DNA from: Zygnema cylindricum
Taxonomy: Eukaryota > Streptophyta > Zygnematophyceae > Zygnematales > Zygnemataceae
DNA length: 19,306 nt
Direction: 5' to 3'
NCBI GenBank assembly: GCA_037447655.1
Contig: JBBHKE010002874.1
Location: 1-19,306 of the forward strand
Shown: one piece after another, positions 16,286 to 19,306 of the stretch
Position numbering within the stretch: the first letter of the stretch is position 1
How the letters are laid out: every line of letters starts with the position of its first letter
The notes under the pieces: generated by a model
Seen by the model: the letters and a program-made list of their open reading frames with translations, nothing else
What the model was told of the DNA's origin: nothing
Databases searched by the model: none
Translations under genes and position numbers: made by a program

Positions 16286-18081
16286 ATGGAGTTCAAGAAG
16301 ACAGAAGAGGAGGGACAAGAACCGGCTTCCGTAGATAGGGGAGCCGATGAGAGTGTAAGGAGAAATCTAAGACATCCCTCCATCCCAGTTTCCAAGTTTC
16401 AACGGGGGAGAAGAAGCAACAAAAGGATCCAGGAAAAAAATGTGGCTCACAAGGTAACTAAGCTATCTCAACCAAATGAGCCTCAGTCATACTCGAAGGC
16501 AGTAAAAAGTCCAGAGAAAGATAGATGGATTAGAACCATAAATGATGAGATGGCCTCTTTTATGGAAGCAAATCCTTGTAAACTAGGAGATTGTCCTCCG
16601 AACAGAAAACCGATTGGCTCTAAATGGGTATTTAAACTAAAACAAAACCCAGATAATACCATTGAGAGATATAAGGCTTGATTGGTAGCAAAGGGGTACA
16701 CCCAAAAGGAGGGGATTGAGTATGAGAAAACCTTTGCTCCAGTTGTTCGGTTCCCATTAGTAAGGATTCTCCTCAGTCTGGCAGTAGCGGAAGACATTGA
16801 AATGCACCAGATGGATATAAAGACTGCCTTTCTTAATGGTGAGTTAGAGGAAGAGATTTTCATGAGGCAACCAAAGGGATTAGTGGAGGAAGGGAAAGAG
16901 AGCAAAGTGTGCAGGATCATAATGTCCTTAAATGGATTGAAGCTGGCTCAAAGACAGTGGAATAAAAAACTAGATGAGTTTCTCATCGGTTTGGGATATA
17001 TCAAGATCAGTTTTGACCATTCTCTCTATATGTTTCAGGATGAGAATGGTGTTTTTTTTATTGCAATCTATGTGGATGATCTACTTGTGCTCAGTTAGTA
17101 TTTGGAAAAGATCAATAGGCTATAGAAAGATCTTAGAAGCACATTTGATATGAAGGATTTAGGTGAGGCAAAATACATTTTGGGGATCGAAATGGAGAGA
17201 GATAGGGGGAAAAGGATTATCACACTTACTCAAAAGGAAGCAATAGGTAATATGCTTGAGAAATTCCAGATGGAAAGGGCAAAAAGTTGTACCACTCCCA
17301 TAGACTTGAAAAAAAAAAGTGATGGGAGTGTAGAAGGAAGAGTGATGATCTTAGATGATCAGATGAGTCCAGAAGAGAGAGAGTTTATGAAGTCTATCCC
17401 TTATAGACACGTCGTAGGAAGTTTGATCTATCTTATGATACGTACCAGGCCGGACATAGCGGCAGCAATTGGAGTACTCAATAGGATTCTTAATGATCCT
17501 ACAAAGAGAGACTGGGAGGCAGCCAAGAGAGCCATGAGATATCACGTGGGAACCAAAGAGTTATGGTTGCATTTGCGAGGGGAGCACACTGACATCACTA
17601 CTTCTAGTGACATCACTACTTCGAGTGATGCCAGTTATGGGGACACACCTATGAGAAGATACACTTCTGGGTATGTGTTGTATGTGGGGAAAGGTGCTTG
17701 CTCTTAGAGTAGTAAGCAACAAAAGGTGGTTGCTCAATCTACTATGGAGGCTGAGTACCTGGCATCTTGTTCTACTGTGAAAGAGTTGATGTGGGTCAAG
17801 TCCTTGTTCAAAAACTATGGTATATGAAAAAGGGGGTGCATGAAGTGTTTTGTGATAATCAAGATGCCACCTCACTTGCAGCTAATCCAAAGCATCATTT
17901 TAAAGCTAAGCATATGGACATAAGATTGAGTTTTGTGAGAGAAAATGTTGAGAATAAGATTGTGAATCTTGTTTATAAACCAGATGAGGACATTGTGACT
18001 AATATGATGACAAAACCGGTGCCTTTCTCGAACTTTAAATATTGTAAAGAAAAGTGTAGACCGAAGATAAAGTTGGACTAG
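16286..18081 (+). pseudogene. pol: Element A reverse transcriptase and RNase H, nearly full length, degenerate
   Basis: Linker RNLRHPSIPVSKFQR leads to WIRTINDEMASFMEANPCKL, IGSKWVFKLKQNPDNTIERY and KA-stop-LVAKGYTQKEG. That stop at 16679-16681 replaces an Arg codon and is best explained as CGA to TGA. Next are APVVRFPLVRILLSLAVAED, HQMDIKTAFLNGELEEEIFM (first RT Asp) and IYVDDLLVLS (YVDD intact, 17069-17080), then a TAG at 17096. The frame reopens with MKDLGEAKYILGIEMERDRG, TRPDIAAAIGVLNRI and KRDWEAAKRAMRY. RNase H shows an in-frame 18-bp duplication at its first Asp (DITTSSDITTSSDASYGD; Trp is Ser), then STMEAEYLASCSTVKELMW, and after a shift FCDNQDATSLAANPKHHFKA, KHMDIRLSFVREN, NMMTKPVPF. 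It has the longest readable RT of the three elements. Confidence 0.87.
17591..17626. repeat. 18-bp in-frame tandem duplication in A RNase H
   Basis: gacatcactacttctagt (17591-17608) is repeated with one change (17609-17626). It adds six residues next to the first catalytic Asp of RNase H. The homologous site in C (near 13720) has one copy. Confidence 0.9.
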
Positions 18082-18094
18082 AAAATGAGGGGAG
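18082..18094 (+). other. Polypurine tract of element A
   Basis: aaaatgaggggag directly precedes the 3' LTR start tgttgaag and follows the RNase H stop codon by no more than a base. Confidence 0.75.
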
Positions 18095-18310
18095 TGTTGA
18101 AGTTATTAGATTTATATGGTATTCTATAGGTCTAAATAGTTTAATACAAGTAGCAAAAGAAAAAGGCGGACAACTTGCCTCCACCTCCTCTCTCTACCCA
18201 CCATATTTGTTGTAGTCACTGAGGGATGGAAAAGGTGGTTAAGCCATGGCTGTCCTAGCTCAGTTACCAGAACTAAAAAGTGACTTATGACACTCTAAAC
18301 AAAAGGTTGA

Positions 18311-18386
18311 GTCCGGTAGGACTCGAACCTCTAACCGGCAGAGCGCGGCGTAGCCGTTAGCACTAACCAATCTGTCGTAGAAGTCC
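18311..18386 (-). other. Antisense tRNA-like sequence in U3 of A (right copy)
   Basis: The minus strand carries a perfect B-box ggttcgagtcc (18319-18329) inside ccggt...accgg pairing. About 35-45 nt upstream it has attggttagtgc, similar to the D-arm/A-box of plant Ser or Leu tRNAs. No acceptor stem is recognisable. Confidence 0.48.
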
Positions 18387-18627
18387 GTTAGGATAGATTA
18401 GGTTTTAAAATTATTTAAACAGTGTTAAGACCATGAACTCGATTAACAGAATGACGAACGAATGAACATAAAATCAAGTGTTATATAGTGCAAACATTAT
18501 CTCGCACGAAACAAATGAATCGGACATTTGTTTCGACGGCCGACATTTAATGTCGGATTTCATACGACGACGTATATCACTACCGAGATCGCGGAATGGT
18601 CACTTTGGCGTTTATGGACTTTGCATG

Positions 18628-18643
18628 ACGTGGCGCCACGTGG
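18628..18643. promoter_or_regulatory. ACGT palindrome plus G-box in A right U3
   Basis: The 14-bp palindrome acgtggcgccacgt (18628-18641) is preserved and extends here into a true CACGTG (18637-18642). It sits about 225 bp before TATATAAA. Confidence 0.52.
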
Positions 18644-18866
18644 AGGGATGACATTTGGTCGCAAGAATTCCAAAGAACATAAGAACGAGGTAAAAGTGGA
18701 CACGCGTCCACTATATGGATTTGCTGTACAGAAAGTACATCGACCGTAGTACCTCTTTGTACCCTACAGTTATTTGATTGGTTCGTACATCAGTAGATAA
18801 AGGTTGTGAGAGGGGTTTAAGTCTTAGAGATTTTGGTAGGTAGTGACCTCTCTCCCTTTGTGAGTT

Positions 18867-18874
18867 TATATAAA
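18867..18874 (+). promoter_or_regulatory. TATA box of A right LTR
   Basis: tatataaa, at the same place as tataaa in the left LTR (2374-2379), downstream of the pyrimidine-rich cctctctccc. Confidence 0.55.
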
Positions 18875-19104
18875 CTTGGCATCTTTGCCACCTTATAATT
18901 AATCGGCTTGTTGGTCGTTTTCAGTGATTCTTTTTCTTACAGACTCAGGGGAGTCTAGGCTGCAGAAGGGTGCAGTCAGACTATCAATTTGCCTTCTTGG
19001 GCAGCAATGGTTGTGGCTTTAAGTGGGTTAGTTAAAACTATCTAGAGGCTTCTAGAATTCTGTAGTCCAATGGAGGATTTACGATTGCAGTTCGTACACC
19101 ATCC

Positions 19105-19306
19105 TGAAACTCTGAGACCTCCATAAGTCCTCAGAGTAGACAGCTTCCAAGAAGCCTCTAGGATAATCTTGACCCCTTTGTGTTCCAGCAAAAATAACTG
19201 CCACCCTGGCAAACAAAAACCCTGATCACCTGCACCCCTGTGAAGGTAAGACTCCCTTGAGTCGGTAGCAAAAAGAATCTCTAAATTTGCTCCCCTGAGC
19301 AGTAAG
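19105..19306 (-). repeat. Element D LTR, U5 end only (continues past the right edge)
   Basis: The minus strand from 19306 to 19105 reads like the R/U5 end of the C and A LTRs. Twin stem-loops are present: TGCTC (19288-19292) with GAGCA (19297-19301), and GACTC (19250-19254) with GAGTC (19259-19263). Then come an attctttttg block, the shared cctagaggcttct (as in A), and ATG at 19124-19122 followed by gaggtctcagagtttca. The LTR ends in CA at 19105, 20 nt from the ATG. No primer-binding site follows on the minus strand; instead the sequence runs into the 15 bp bordering A. So this is the outer end of a 3' LTR or of a solo LTR. The flank ggatg (minus strand, 19104-19100) would be its target duplication. 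Confidence 0.7.

Larger units (their letters stand above)
1590..19089 (+). mobile_element. Element A: Copia LTR retrotransposon, decayed, hosting elements B and C
   Basis: Element A runs from tgatgaaatt (1590) to acgattgca (19089). It has two LTRs of about 1 kb, a half-tRNA primer-binding site at 2595-2609 and a polypurine tract at 18082-18094. The order gag, protease, integrase, RT, RNase H marks it as Ty1/copia superfamily. Its coding sequence is cut twice by later insertions: B (3661-9001, opposite strand) and C (9246-15093, same strand). Without them A would be close to 6.3 kb. The flanking 5-mers atttg (1585-1589) and gttcg (19090-19094) match at three of five positions; the differences are transitions, so the target duplication is plausible but weak. 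Stops, frameshifts and a lost integrase Asp make it inactive. Confidence 0.9.
18095..19089 (+). repeat. Element A right (3') LTR
   Basis: This 995-bp partner of 1590-2594 has terminal tgttgaag...gattgca. It keeps the canonical TG start, the gag ATG (19070-19072, 20 nt from the end), TATATAAA at 18867-18874, a 7-bp palindrome at 18540-18556 (ccgacat-tta-atgtcgg) and the U5 stem-loop AGACTC-AGGG-GAGTCT (18941-18956). Confidence 0.93.

Noticed and set aside
1585-19094. Target-site duplication for element A (atttg / gttcg)
   Set aside because: Only three of five positions match, so I mention it within element A but do not list it as a supported repeat.

Overview
This window is a nest of decayed long-terminal-repeat retrotransposons of the Ty1/copia superfamily (order GAG-PR-IN-RT-RNaseH), almost certainly from the nuclear genome of a land plant. 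No intact host gene is visible. Three complete elements have both LTRs and primer-binding sites, and a fourth LTR runs off the right edge. The primer-binding sites match, from memory, the anticodon arm of initiator tRNA-Met in its plant form (ACC after GGGCCC, where animal forms have AGC). Every coding region is broken by stops and frameshifts. I cannot name the species.

Layout. 1-1584: two minus-strand pieces of an older, unrelated reverse transcriptase, separated by about 1.18 kb of non-coding sequence with a 152-bp tandem duplication, a 23-bp triplicate and two perfect hairpins. 1590-19089: element A (plus strand), about 17.5 kb end to end because two later insertions sit inside it. LTRs are 1590-2594 and 18095-19089; gag is 2575-3655; protease is 9005-9245; integrase is 15095-16127; RT-RNase H is 16286-18081. 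3661-9001: element B (minus strand), inserted at the gag/protease boundary of A, with 628-bp LTRs and a 5-bp target duplication. 9246-15093: element C (plus strand), inserted between the protease and the integrase of A, with LTRs of 903 and 889 bp and a target duplication. Removing C plus one duplication rejoins A's reading frame exactly; removing B brings the two halves of A together at the gag/protease border. 19105-19306: the U5 end of an LTR of element D (minus strand), 15 bp beyond A.

What ties them together. A, B and C carry a primer-binding site directly after the LTR that is complementary to the internal anticodon arm of initiator tRNA-Met, not to its 3' end. This half-tRNA priming defines the hemiviruses (Drosophila copia, yeast Ty5, Volvox Osser). 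In A, C and D the gag start codon lies inside the LTR, exactly 20 nt before its end, so gag is translated out of U5 and straight through the primer-binding site. The U3 regions of A and C also carry antisense tRNA-like sequences with Pol III B-boxes, and U5 of A, C and D carries a conserved stem-loop. The best candidate for something new here is therefore a plant hemivirus-like Copia lineage with an LTR-embedded gag start.

History inferred from nesting: the reverse-transcriptase element is oldest, then A (and D close by), then B and C inside A. LTR divergence was judged only by eye.
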